Notes under the pieces: generated by a model
Seen by the model: only the letters and a program-made list of their open reading frames with translations
What the model was told of the DNA's origin: nothing
Database searches by the model: none
Part shown: in pieces, positions 26,155-34,662 of the stretch
Layout: every line of letters starts with the position of its first letter
How positions within the stretch are numbered: the stretch's first letter is position 1
Assembly: GCF_023276405.1 (NCBI RefSeq)
Contig: NZ_JALRMO010000001.1
Coordinates: 4,216,001-4,280,000, forward strand
Source of the DNA: Paenibacillus hamazuiensis
GTDB lineage: Bacteria > Bacillota > Bacilli > Paenibacillales > NBRC-103111
Length of the DNA: 64,000 bases
Direction: 5' to 3'
Made by a program: the position numbers and the translations under genes

Positions 26155-27753
26155 CTATTTAGCCAATTTCGAGTTCAGTTCATCAAGAACCGGCTGTATG
26201 ATCGGCATCTTCGATTCGACCCATTTCTTCCAGTTCGCCTCTATATCGCCCTGCATAGTAACAAGATTAGCGTACTCCGTATTGTAATCGATTTGGGTTC
26301 TTCTCTTGCTTGGCGAATCGTAGGTGTATAAATCCCAGTTAACTTTTGTAAAAGTGTCGGGAGTACCTTTTTTCGATTTTTCGGCATAAAGCTGCTTTGA
26401 CAAATCCCTTAATCTTTGGTCGGAATTGGGATTGTCGAATGCGAAATCGTCAAACAGAATCGTGCTGCCCAACAGATAACCGTTGGAAGGATATTTTCCG
26501 TTTGCACCGCCAAGCGGCTTGCCTTCCTTTACTTCGTCGTAGAGCGATTTTACTTTGCCGTTGCTGTCATAAGTCCAGTCCACATCTTTTAACCCCATAT
26601 TGGTTATTGTATTGCCCTCTTGAGTAGCGTTATAATCGAGCACATCCATATAGCGCTCAAATTTTTCATTGGATATTTTCGGATTAAAGATGATTGTGCC
26701 CCAGAAATTAATGAGGTCTTCCTGATGATAATTGCCATCTTCCCCCAGCACAATAGCCATATGAATGTTTTGATAGGGGTCAAGTTTTGTATTAGCCTGA
26801 AAATCATTAAAATAAGTCTGAAGAGCTGATGTCGGCGCCTGGAAGAAGGTGGCACCCGCATTGCCTTTGACATTAAAGTAAGAACCATGCTCTTCGTTTT
26901 TCACGGTGAAGAAGTCCTTACTAAGGACACCGGATCGGTATGCTTCGGAGAACAACTTAAGCCCTCTCAGAGTATCTTCGGAAGCTCCGCCCCATTTATA
27001 CTTACCGTCTTTGTCTTTGTAGAAGTTATTGTAATGAGTGCTGTTTCTTGCAACAAACAAGTCAACGGCATGATTCGTATTCTCGGCAAGCGGAATTAAT
27101 TTGTCGCCTACCTTTCCGGGATCCTTTTCCTTTAACAGCTTGCCGTACTGAATAATCTCGGAGGTCGTATAGGCGGACTTGATAGGGAAACCGACAGCTT
27201 GAGCCCAATCTTTACGTATAAACAAGGCTGGATGATTCGGCAATGGATCTCCGGGCAAGTTACTCATAAAACGCGCTCTTGGAATGAAGTAGGTTCCGCC
27301 GAAAACTTTTTCCATCTGAGGTCCGAGTGATGTTTTACTAAAAACTTTGGCTACGTTAGGCCAGCGGGTTTTCCAGTCGTCGGGAAGCTTCTTGATAAGT
27401 CCCTGCTCGACAAAAGAAGCCGCATCCGCATGAATATAGTTATACACCGCAATATCCGGCATGTCGCCCGAGTTGATCCAAATCCGGAGTCTTTCATTCC
27501 AGTTGTCCCAGTTCAGCGCCGTCATATCCAATTCGTAGTTGAACTTGTCGGAATAATACTTGGCAAGGGCATCGCCGTTGGTGTAATTAAATCCTTCTAT
27601 CCCTTGTACGGCCGCCATGGTAAATTTGACATGCTTGGAATTATCGGTGCTTTTTTGATCCGACTGTTCCCCTGAGTCACTGCTGCATGCTGCAATACTA
27701 AGCGACATGGATAGAGCAGTTCCAATCGTTACTAATTTCCTCAGCCTTGTCAT
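26155..27753 (-). CDS. LipO-like oligosaccharide-binding lipoprotein
   Basis: Extracellular binding protein of 532 residues, the long form found with LplB/YtcP permeases. The leader ends in lipobox SIAACS, followed by a Ser/Asp/Lys-rich tether. Aromatic residues are common through the mature domain (ALNWDNWNERLRIW, RKDWAQAVGFP), as in sugar-binding clefts. It is the first gene of the six-gene arabinoside operon and starts at an ATG 8 bases after GGGAG. The divergent kinase gene begins 223 bp away, so the shared intergenic region probably holds the site bound by the regulator at 29760-30857. Confidence 0.93.
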   Translation of the reverse strand: MTRLRKLVTIGTALSMSLSIAACSSDSGEQSDQKSTDNSKHVKFTMAAVQGIEGFNYTNGDALAKYYSDKFNYELDMTALNWDNWNERLRIWINSGDMPDIAVYNYIHADAASFVEQGLIKKLPDDWKTRWPNVAKVFSKTSLGPQMEKVFGGTYFIPRARFMSNLPGDPLPNHPALFIRKDWAQAVGFPIKSAYTTSEIIQYGKLLKEKDPGKVGDKLIPLAENTNHAVDLFVARNSTHYNNFYKDKDGKYKWGGASEDTLRGLKLFSEAYRSGVLSKDFFTVKNEEHGSYFNVKGNAGATFFQAPTSALQTYFNDFQANTKLDPYQNIHMAIVLGEDGNYHQEDLINFWGTIIFNPKISNEKFERYMDVLDYNATQEGNTITNMGLKDVDWTYDSNGKVKSLYDEVKEGKPLGGANGKYPSNGYLLGSTILFDDFAFDNPNSDQRLRDLSKQLYAEKSKKGTPDTFTKVNWDLYTYDSPSKRRTQIDYNTEYANLVTMQGDIEANWKKWVESKMPIIQPVLDELNSKLAK

Positions 27754-27895
27754 ACTTTCATCTCCCTCTTAAAACGCTTTCATAAACCTTGTAAGTTTTT
27801 AATCGCATACATACTTAAATTTTAGCGGATGCAAGTAAACGGCGATACGCATTAGATTAGGTTGAAATAGGATTAAATTAGGAATATTGCGAATA

Positions 27896-27925
27896 TTGCG
27901 AACACTGTCTAATCCTATATATAAT
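27896..27925 (+). promoter_or_regulatory. Probable promoter of the divergent kinase gene
   Basis: TTGCGA (27896-27901) and TATAAT (27920-27925) are spaced 18 bases apart and end 51 bases before the kinase ATG. Just upstream, AATATTGCG occurs twice in tandem (27883-27900) and ATTAGG-type repeats occur at 27851-27881. These are plausible direct-repeat operators for an AraC-type regulator in the shared divergent promoter region. Confidence 0.5.
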
Positions 27926-27976
27926 GAAAACAGATTATTGTAGTTCGTCATCAATCCATTTGATGGGAGTTTATCT

Positions 27977-29779
27977 ATGTTGAGGATTGGCAAGTTCAAT
28001 TCCATTCGAGGCCGCATGATAGGAAGTACACTTCTATTTCTTTTCTCCATGGGTGTTCTAATACTCATATACAATTTGGGGATCGAATCTATCATCGAAC
28101 GCAGGGCTTATCAAACGTTCGAGCTGCTGTCCGATGAGATAGACCGGAGACTTGCCATGTCAATCAATGAAATCGATAGAGCCGCCAAGCGGGTGTCTTA
28201 CTCGACTACCGTTCAGCAGTTCCTGTTAACGGATAATCCCTCCGAATATTTTAAATTGAAGGCTTCGGCTACCGAAGTTCTTTATGACTCTATTTACAGC
28301 AGCAAACATATAAAAAGCATTGTCCTTACATCCCGAAACATGAATAACTTTTATATTAGCGACAGTTTCCGTGAGATTCGGGAAAAGGCAATGGCGGAAA
28401 ACGGACTGGCTCGAGATATCACACTCCGGAGCCCGATCGTTAGTAATGTATTCTTCGACAATAGCAACGGCAATAACGGGCCTTACTTTTTATACTTTCT
28501 CCCTGTCCGTTCCATATTAGAAGGTTATAGCGAAAAAAGAAATATAGCCTTATGTACGGTTGTAGTCGATCTAAAATCTTTTACAGGCGAGCTTAGCACC
28601 GGCATATCGAGCGATGGTATAACCGCACTCGTATTTGAAGATAAAATCATAAATTCCAGCCGGGAGGTGAATGAAGTTGAGCAATCTATATTGCTGAATG
28701 CAAAAGAGGGCCGTGGCAAAGCGAGCATCAATGGCGAAAAATATCTCACCAGCTCCGTGTCGGTACCCGAATTCGGATGGCGTTTTGTTTCATTGACCAC
28801 CAGACATTCGTTAATTCGCGAACTTATTCCCATTAAAAGCATCGGCATCTTTATTATACTTGCCGCCGGTTTTCTTCTTTTTCTCCAGATGCAGCTTGTG
28901 CTGCGCTCCGTGACCAATCCTATAGATCAGATCATCGGTGATATGAGAAATCTTTCATTGCGGAAAGATAGAGTCAGGATAAGCATACCGAAAATTGACG
29001 AACTTGCCAGACTTGCCGAGGATATCAATGATATGCTGGAGCGAATTGAACTTTCTCAAAAAGAGATTAGAAAATCCCAGCAAAATCTCTACCAATCCAT
29101 GATTGCCCAGCAAAAGGCCGAATTGCTCTCATACAGGAGCCAAATCAATCCGCATTTTCTTTTTAATACCTTGGAGTGCGTGCGCAGCATGGCCCAAGCT
29201 TATGGCGTTAGAGGTATAGAGGATATCTGCACATCAATGGCCAGCATGTTCCGTTATTCGATAAGCTCCAGAACCATCGTTACCCTCCAAGACGAGATAA
29301 AACATACTTGCGACTACATGAAAGTAATGAGCCAGCGTTTTCCGGGCAAATACACAATCAAGCTGGAAATACAACCTGAGGCAATGAACCATCCTATACA
29401 TGCCATGTTTCTTCAGCCTATCGTAGAAAACTCAATTAAACACGGTTTTGCCGAAAAAATGCCGCCCTGCATCATAAGGATATCAGGTCGGCTTCAAAAT
29501 GATGGATCTCTTTTACTAAACATTGCCGATAATGGTGCCGGCATATCCGACGAGGATATCAAAAAAATAAATGACGTTAACCTGCCGACAGACGATAGCA
29601 CTTCCCATGGAAAAACGAATATAGGCCTTTATAATATCCAGCAGCGTCTAAGGAACAGCTTTGGTGACCAATATCGCTTTGAGGTCCGCTCCGTTAAGGG
29701 TCACTACACAAAAGTCGTCATCTGTATACCTAAAGCGCTTACAATGTTAAACCCAAATTTTACTCCTCCGGCATGCTGA
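27977..29779 (+). CDS. YesM-like membrane sensor histidine kinase
   Basis: Sensor kinase of 600 residues and one of the very few plus-strand genes. A membrane segment near residues 14-33 precedes an extracytoplasmic region to about 275, then a second membrane helix (IGIFIILAAGFLLFLQMQLV), a HAMP-like region, the phospho-acceptor motif QINPHFLFNTLECVRS, and an ATPase domain with QPIVENSIKHGF and DNGAGIS. It is transcribed away from the transporter operon. Its 3' end overlaps by 20 bases the 3' end of the convergent regulator gene, its probable partner. That arrangement is unusual, since YesM/YesN genes are normally co-directional. Confidence 0.92.
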   Translation: MLRIGKFNSIRGRMIGSTLLFLFSMGVLILIYNLGIESIIERRAYQTFELLSDEIDRRLAMSINEIDRAAKRVSYSTTVQQFLLTDNPSEYFKLKASATEVLYDSIYSSKHIKSIVLTSRNMNNFYISDSFREIREKAMAENGLARDITLRSPIVSNVFFDNSNGNNGPYFLYFLPVRSILEGYSEKRNIALCTVVVDLKSFTGELSTGISSDGITALVFEDKIINSSREVNEVEQSILLNAKEGRGKASINGEKYLTSSVSVPEFGWRFVSLTTRHSLIRELIPIKSIGIFIILAAGFLLFLQMQLVLRSVTNPIDQIIGDMRNLSLRKDRVRISIPKIDELARLAEDINDMLERIELSQKEIRKSQQNLYQSMIAQQKAELLSYRSQINPHFLFNTLECVRSMAQAYGVRGIEDICTSMASMFRYSISSRTIVTLQDEIKHTCDYMKVMSQRFPGKYTIKLEIQPEAMNHPIHAMFLQPIVENSIKHGFAEKMPPCIIRISGRLQNDGSLLLNIADNGAGISDEDIKKINDVNLPTDDSTSHGKTNIGLYNIQQRLRNSFGDQYRFEVRSVKGHYTKVVICIPKALTMLNPNFTPPAC

Positions 29780-30857
29780 GATTTTTGTCGTAGATTGCAG
29801 CATGCTGAATTTTTCGGTACTTGCTGGGAGTAAATCCAAAGAAACGTTTAAATAACCTTCCAAAATAACCGTAATCTGAATAACCTACCATATCAGCCAC
29901 TTGCTGTACAGGTGCTCCGTTTTCCAGAAGCAGGTGTGCCGCTCGCTTCATTCTGATCGCAGTCAAAAAACCTGTTAGCGTAATCCCCGTCTGCTTCTTG
30001 AAAAGCTCGCATAAGTATGTTTCAGACAGATAAAATCTTTCGGAGATCTCACTAAGCGAGAGTTCATTTTCGTAATTATTGCTAAGATAAACCTGTATCG
30101 CCGCTACTATGGAGTTTGCAGAATAATCGATTCCCAATTGAGCGGAGCTGACAGCTTCGGAAAACATATGATCGAAATCTTCAAAACCGGGACGTTGTAC
30201 ACTTATACCTAAGCTTACCCCGCATGCAGCGGCAGACATCCTCCACTGGTTGAAAAAGGGTTCCAGATTCTGCTTTGACGAAAGCAGAAAGAGGCTTGTT
30301 CCATCGCCGAGCAAAAATCGTCCAACATACATATCTTTTTTTGGAGGCCAGTTGTAATCTTTGGCATCGGCAACTGCAACATAACAATGAGGATGGACAG
30401 CAGCTGACGCAAGCACCTCTCTCTGTCTTTCATTCATGAGTTTGCCGGTTTGAAAGACTCTCATTAGAACCGGGTGGTTGGCAGAAGTAAGTTTTTTCCT
30501 GAGCCTGTCCGCAACAGTCCCCACTTCATCCCGGTCAAGAGGTTTAAGAATATAGTGAAACACATCATACTGCAAGGCTCCGCGGGCTACCTCGAAATCA
30601 CTATAAGCGCTTGTGATGACAAACTCGGAATGAATTCCTTTTTCTCTGGCTTCCCTGACCAGATTGAGTCCGGTCATCCCCGGCATACGTATATCGGTAA
30701 AGACTATATCCGGCTGAATACTCACGATGCTCTCAAGTGCTTTCCGCGGATCTAAAAAAGCTCCGGTGATGTCAAATCCTGCTTTATTCCAATCGATAAT
30801 ATTTTTAATGCCTGTAAGAGCCCAGGGTTCGTCGTCTACAAAAATGACATTAAGCAA
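29760..30857 (-). CDS. YesN-like response regulator with AraC DNA-binding domain
   Basis: Response regulator of 365 residues, intermediate in length between the two others to the left. The receiver carries the Asp in IVFTDIRMPGMTG and the Lys in HYILKPLDRDE. The C-terminal AraC domain has LSEISERFYLSETYLCELFK and the second motif VQQVADMVGYSDYGYFGRLF. The start is TTG at 30857, 6 bases after GGGAGGG. It converges with and overlaps the kinase gene by 20 bases. The probable target is the 27754-27976 region driving the arabinoside operon. Confidence 0.92.
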   Translation of the reverse strand: MLNVIFVDDEPWALTGIKNIIDWNKAGFDITGAFLDPRKALESIVSIQPDIVFTDIRMPGMTGLNLVREAREKGIHSEFVITSAYSDFEVARGALQYDVFHYILKPLDRDEVGTVADRLRKKLTSANHPVLMRVFQTGKLMNERQREVLASAAVHPHCYVAVADAKDYNWPPKKDMYVGRFLLGDGTSLFLLSSKQNLEPFFNQWRMSAAACGVSLGISVQRPGFEDFDHMFSEAVSSAQLGIDYSANSIVAAIQVYLSNNYENELSLSEISERFYLSETYLCELFKKQTGITLTGFLTAIRMKRAAHLLLENGAPVQQVADMVGYSDYGYFGRLFKRFFGFTPSKYRKIQHAAIYDKNLSMPEE

Positions 30858-31224
30858 AGCAAACCCTCCCTTTACCGAAAATCCTTAGATATCTTTCATT
30901 GATTGAAACTTTCCATGTATCGAACTTTTGAATTTATGAAACATGCTCACCCAAAGAGAAGAGCACCTATCCGGGTAAATTGTACCATAGCTTCCAGTAA
31001 AATCAATACCGACTTTGCAGCCCAATCAAGTGTACTGGCTTTGTCGCAATCCTTATTTCCATTACTTCGTAACCAAGCTGTGAAAAGTTCACAATGGGGT
31101 TTTAAGGTAATCAGGGGGGGGGTTCAGGAAAAATTATAACCACCGGCTTAGCCGGTGGCTTCCTTTTGCTACCCGATGGAGATAAGATCCTCGAGGTCTT
31201 CCCCGGTATTGCCGTTCTGTACGT
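30858..31224. other. Intergenic region with promoter of the response regulator, a G9 run and a GC hairpin
   Basis: No credible gene. It must hold the promoter of the 30857-29760 regulator. A run of nine G (31114-31122) and a compact hairpin at 31141-31159 are the only notable structures. Confidence 0.5.
31141..31159. terminator. Compact GC hairpin, terminator or element-end remnant
   Basis: CCACCGGC/GCCGGTGG, an 8-bp stem with loop TTA, followed on the plus strand by CTTCCTTTTG. No plus-strand gene precedes it. Similar short hairpins occur as terminators and at the ends of IS200/IS605-type elements, but no transposase or TnpB gene is present, so the identity is open. Confidence 0.4.
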
Positions 31225-31269
31225 TATAGCAAAAGGCACTGATCTTGTAGATCAGCGCCTTTTGCTATA
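31225..31269 (-). terminator. Long terminator hairpin overlapping the stop of the second GNAT gene
   Basis: TATAGCAAAAGGC-CTGATC pairs with GATCAG-GCCTTTTGCTATA around the loop TTGTA, about 20 bp with one mismatch. The TAG stop of the GNAT-like gene at 31265 is inside the stem, and the transcript ends in CCTTTTGC. This closes the three-gene cassette. Confidence 0.8.
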
Positions 31270-31819
31270 CCTCGAATTCACTATATCCCCGGGCCATTCG
31301 GAACCGTTCCTCGAACCTCCGGCAATAGTCCTCCAGCTCGCGAAACAGTATCTGATGACACGCCAGACCGTTCACGATTAGCCGTTTGGAACCCGGTAAG
31401 GCGAGAAATTTAGAGAAAAGCCTTTCCTCAACCGTTTGAGCTTCCGCTACCCAAAACTGAATCATTTCGACATCCGGGCTACCCGCTTTGATCTCACCGA
31501 GAATCGTCATCAGACCTTGCATAAATAAGGTCGTTCGTCGATATTCCGGACGCAGATACGCGACCTCCACTTGACAGATATGGCGATCCTCATAGGCATT
31601 AGGACCAGTACCGTAGACGAACCCGGCAGCCCCAACAACATCGTAATCCTCTTCCGAGAGAATCATCATCGCCCTGCCGAATATGAGCGGGCTGCTAATA
31701 AAGCTAAGCTTTACGGCAAACGCATACGGTAAGTTCAGGTCTGCGCAGTGCCGGAGCAGAAACTTCATATAACCCTCGTAATCCAGTTCCGTGGTGCACG
31801 GTCGACATAGGAAAAGCAT
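31265..31819 (-). CDS. GNAT-like acyltransferase of unknown substrate (second copy of the cassette)
   Basis: Protein of 184 residues with a GNAT-type core: strand DVVGAAGFVYG, strand CQVEVAYLRPEYRRTTLFMQG (motif A position), then the helix MTILGEIKAG and strand VEMIQFWVAEA. It resembles the protein at 31992-32507 over this core (EVAFVNFAIMDRAYRGTRLF aligned with QVEVAYLRPEYRRTTLF; LYSKFA with LFSKFL). The canonical Q/R-x-x-G-x-G/A acetyl-CoA loop is degenerate (EYRRTT), so acetyl-CoA binding is not assured; FeeM-like long-chain acyl transfer is an alternative. Its ATG overlaps the stop of the 42-residue peptide gene as TAATG, so the two are translationally coupled. Confidence 0.68.
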   Translation of the reverse strand: MLFLCRPCTTELDYEGYMKFLLRHCADLNLPYAFAVKLSFISSPLIFGRAMMILSEEDYDVVGAAGFVYGTGPNAYEDRHICQVEVAYLRPEYRRTTLFMQGLMTILGEIKAGSPDVEMIQFWVAEAQTVEERLFSKFLALPGSKRLIVNGLACHQILFRELEDYCRRFEERFRMARGYSEFEV

Positions 31820-31947
31820 TACTTCGCCGGCTGAGGTTGCGGTTGGGGTTGCATTTGCGGGAGTGCTCTCAGGGTGTCGTTGAGAATAGCGAATCTCCCA
31901 AGCTTACCGCCAGTTTTCTTGTCGATATTGGGTGGTGGCAAAAACAT
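31819..31947 (-). CDS. 42-residue Pro/Gln-tailed peptide, possible precursor or small partner protein
   Basis: Short gene supported by a strong ribosome binding site (GGAGGG, 7 bases before the ATG at 31947) and by the TAATG overlap with the next gene. The peptide starts MFLPPPNIDKKTGGKLGRF, has a central LRALPQ, and ends in alternating Gln-Pro residues followed by AK. It contains no Cys, and its Lys residues (10, 11, 15, 42) and Thr/Ser-type side chains are possible acylation sites. It lies between two related GNAT-like genes, 44 bp after the first. I do not recognise it. A substrate for the flanking enzymes or a small structural partner are both possible. Confidence 0.68.
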   Translation of the reverse strand: MFLPPPNIDKKTGGKLGRFAILNDTLRALPQMQPQPQPQPAK

Positions 31948-31991
31948 GTGTAACCCTCCGTTTCTAACGAATATAAATAAATTTTCTTCAA

Positions 31992-32507
31992 TTATACCTT
32001 GTAAAACCGAGTTAAGATAGACCTTAATTGGTGAACTTTTACACAAAACACGATTTCTTCGCCAAGTGCACCCGACTGAGTATAACTGGCACTAGCAAAT
32101 TTTGAATAAAGACCGCATAAATAGGCGTTTTCCGATAACGCGTTGAATTGGAGCTCCTGTATCTCCGGATGTGTCTCGATCATGAGCTCCATCATGTAAT
32201 ACAGTCCCTTAGCGAAGAGGCGTGTCCCTCGATAGGCTCTGTCCATAATGGCAAAGTTGACGAAGGCGACTTCCTTATCCTCGAATTCTTTATCCGGCGT
32301 TCCGTGATAGTAAGTCATCATCCCGAGTACCCGATCATCGGCATCCGTGATAGAAATCAAATGACCTTGCGTAATATGAGAACATAATAAGGAGACCATG
32401 TCCAACGTGCCGTAAGAAGGATGTAACTCGCGTTTGTTCTCAATAGCGAATAAGCTGACAGCGGTCAAAGCCTCGTCGCTGATGCAGCGGTTTACAGTGG
32501 TTGTCAT
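31992..32507 (-). CDS. GNAT-like acyltransferase of unknown substrate (first copy of the cassette)
   Basis: Protein of 171 residues. The ATG at 32507 has AAGGAG 7 bases upstream and is preferred over an in-frame ATG 39 codons earlier that lacks a site. The core follows the GNAT plan: RVLGMMTYYHG, KEVAFVNFAIMDRAYRGTRL (motif A, with R-G-T in place of the usual G-x-G/A), the helix FAKGLYYMMELMIE, and strand IQELQFNALSENAYLCGLYS. It is a diverged paralogue of 31265-31819. It opens a compact cassette with the 42-residue peptide gene. Neither a transporter nor a protease for the peptide is adjacent. Family-level call only; donor and acceptor are unknown. Confidence 0.7.
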   Translation of the reverse strand: MTTTVNRCISDEALTAVSLFAIENKRELHPSYGTLDMVSLLCSHITQGHLISITDADDRVLGMMTYYHGTPDKEFEDKEVAFVNFAIMDRAYRGTRLFAKGLYYMMELMIETHPEIQELQFNALSENAYLCGLYSKFASASYTQSGALGEEIVFCVKVHQLRSILTRFYKV

Positions 32508-32779
32508 GGGAAAGCTCCTTTCTCGAAAATTCGGCTCTTCAAATGCGGCTTTCAAGAAAACGTGAAAGTTTTCGGAAAAAAAGTCTTTATAAACTGCAAG
32601 GGCATTTGCGCCTTCCATCACCACTAGATTATCGCAGTTTGTCCAGCCTGTAAACGACTTCGATGATATGGAAAATTTCCGCTGCCAGGAAAGTTGAATA
32701 TGTTCTTGAAATCAAGCGCTCCCGAAGGAAAACCGGGTCGGTTCCCGGACCTCCGCCTCCCGTCACAGTGTAATCGATG

Positions 32780-33661
32780 TCAGCCCTTGATCGAGCCGAG
32801 CATGACTCCTTTGGCAAAATGCTTTTGCAAAAACGGATACACGACCAGAATAGGCGCCATGGCCAGCATGATGGAAGCCATGCGGATCGTTTCCTGCGGC
32901 ACAATCCGGTCGTCTCCGCCGGCGCCCGCCTGACCGACTCCGGTGGAATCGGAATCGATGACGAGCGTTTTGACCAGCACCTGCAGCGTCCACTTTTTCG
33001 CATCCGTCAAATAAATGAGCGCATTGAAGTACGTGTTCCAGAAGGACACCGCGAAAAACAGCACGAAGGCGGCGATTGCCGGCATGGACAGCGGAACGAC
33101 TATCCTTACAAAGACGCCGATGTCGGAGCAGCCGTCGATGCGCGCGGAATCCTCCAGCTCGGAAGGGAGCGATTCCAGGAAGCTTTTGATGACGATGAGA
33201 CTCCAGGCGCTGGTCAGGCTGGGCCAAATCAGCGACCAATGCGAGTTGAGCAATCCTAGGGATTTTACCAAAATGTAGCTGGGAAGAATCCCGGCGTTAA
33301 ACACAAGGGTGAACACCACCGCGCTGAGCATGATCGAACGGCCCGGCATCGTTTTCCGGGTAAGTGCGTAGGCGAACGTAAACGAGGTGACGATGCTGAG
33401 CGCCGTGCCGACGACCGTAATGAAAACGGTGCTTTTTAAAGCGTTCAGGAAGCTGTTCGTGGACAAAATATACTTGTAGGCGGCCAGCGACCATTGGTCC
33501 GGAAACAAGTAAAACTTGAGCGGAATGTACGCCTTCGGATCCGTAAAGGACACACTGAACACGTAAATGAACGGAAATACGCACACAAGCGAGATCAGCG
33601 CCAGCAGCGAGTAGTTGACGTAATCGAACAGCGTCAGTCTTTTCATAGTAACGAGACTCAT
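32780..33661 (-). CDS. ABC transporter permease, YtcP/CUT1 (MalG) type
   Basis: Membrane subunit of 293 residues with six membrane segments, docking loop around LEDSARIDGCSDIGVFVRIV and C-terminus FLQKHFAKGVMLGSIKG. The start is ATG 33661, 7 bases after GGAGGAG. The longer open frame upstream overlaps the partner permease and is not protein-like. It carries a Gly/Ala-rich insertion near residue 245 (GVGQAGAGGDD) in the last cytoplasmic or periplasmic loop, not seen in the other permeases here. It is the last gene of the large GH42 locus. Confidence 0.92.
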   Translation of the reverse strand: MSLVTMKRLTLFDYVNYSLLALISLVCVFPFIYVFSVSFTDPKAYIPLKFYLFPDQWSLAAYKYILSTNSFLNALKSTVFITVVGTALSIVTSFTFAYALTRKTMPGRSIMLSAVVFTLVFNAGILPSYILVKSLGLLNSHWSLIWPSLTSAWSLIVIKSFLESLPSELEDSARIDGCSDIGVFVRIVVPLSMPAIAAFVLFFAVSFWNTYFNALIYLTDAKKWTLQVLVKTLVIDSDSTGVGQAGAGGDDRIVPQETIRMASIMLAMAPILVVYPFLQKHFAKGVMLGSIKG

Positions 33662-33678
33662 GCAAACTCCTCCTTCCC

Positions 33679-34635
33679 CTAGTAAATGCCTTCGTGACCA
33701 AGCTTCTTGACGATGTAATTCGAAGCGAGCACGAGCACAAGACCCACAACCCCTTTGAACATGCCGACCGTCACCCCGACGCTGACCTGCCCTTTGAGAA
33801 TACCGATCGTATAAGCGTAGGTGTCGAAAACCTCCGCCACCGACATTACGAGCGGGTTGGTCATCAGCAGCACCTGCTCGAAGCCGACATCGGCCATATG
33901 GCCGAGCCGGAGGATCAGCAGAATAATGATGGTCGGGCGGATGGCCGGCAGCGTAATGTGCCAAATTTGCCGCCAGCGGCCCGCTCCGTCGACGACGGCC
34001 GCCTCGTAGCGCTGCGGATCGACCCCGGCCATCGCGGCAAGGAAGATAATCGTGCCCCAGCCGGCTTCCTTCCACATGTTTTGTGCCGTGATCAGCCCCC
34101 AGAAATAATTCGGATTGGACAGGAAGGCTACGCGCTCATGGCCGGCGGCCGCTATAAGCTTGTTGACGATCCCAACGTCCGAGGACAGGATGAAAAACGT
34201 CATACTCGCCACCACGACCCAGGACAGAAAATGCGGCAAATACACGATAGACTGGTTCACCCTCTTAAACACCTCGTGGCGGACCTCGTTTAACATCAAG
34301 GATAAAACGATCGGCACCGGAAACATGAAAATCAGCCCGAATATGTTGATGGCGAACGTATTGCGGAGCATCATGTAAAAGTTATTGTCGGTGAACAGGT
34401 CGGTGAAATTTTTCAGCCCGATCCACTCGCTGCCGGTAATGCCGACATACGGGTTATACTTCATAAATGCGATGATAAGCCCCCACATCGGAACGAATTT
34501 GAACAAAATAAAGTAAGCAATCCCCGGAAGAGCGAGCAAATACATATACTTATGCCGCAAAATACGAACCCACAGACGCGACGCCCCGCGTGTGCTGCCG
34601 GCAGCTTTGGTTTCGGTAAGCGCAGTGGACTGCAT
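33679..34635 (-). CDS. ABC transporter permease, LplB/CUT1 (MalF) type
   Basis: Membrane subunit of 318 residues. The N-terminal tail (residues 1-~28) is polar, followed by the helix YLLALPGIAYFILFKFVPMW and the LplB-type segment MKYNPYVGITGSEWIGLKNF. The docking loop is QRYEAAVVDGAGRWRQIWHI. It is 17 bp upstream of its partner and 27 bp after the GH67-like gene. No binding protein gene is adjacent; the nearest in the same orientation is at 45654-47204, at the other end of the enzyme block. Confidence 0.92.
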   Translation of the reverse strand: MQSTALTETKAAGSTRGASRLWVRILRHKYMYLLALPGIAYFILFKFVPMWGLIIAFMKYNPYVGITGSEWIGLKNFTDLFTDNNFYMMLRNTFAINIFGLIFMFPVPIVLSLMLNEVRHEVFKRVNQSIVYLPHFLSWVVVASMTFFILSSDVGIVNKLIAAAGHERVAFLSNPNYFWGLITAQNMWKEAGWGTIIFLAAMAGVDPQRYEAAVVDGAGRWRQIWHITLPAIRPTIIILLILRLGHMADVGFEQVLLMTNPLVMSVAEVFDTYAYTIGILKGQVSVGVTVGMFKGVVGLVLVLASNYIVKKLGHEGIY

Positions 34636-34662
34636 AACGTCCAGCTCCTTCCTTGGTTGAGG

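Noticed and set aside
32508-32624. N-terminal extension of the first GNAT-like protein
   Set aside because: The upstream ATG codons have no ribosome binding site, whereas the ATG at 32507 is ideally placed after AAGGAG.
33662-34075. N-terminal extension of the 32780-33661 permease
   Set aside because: Same situation: antisensible composition, overlap with the LplB-type gene, and a strong start at 33661.
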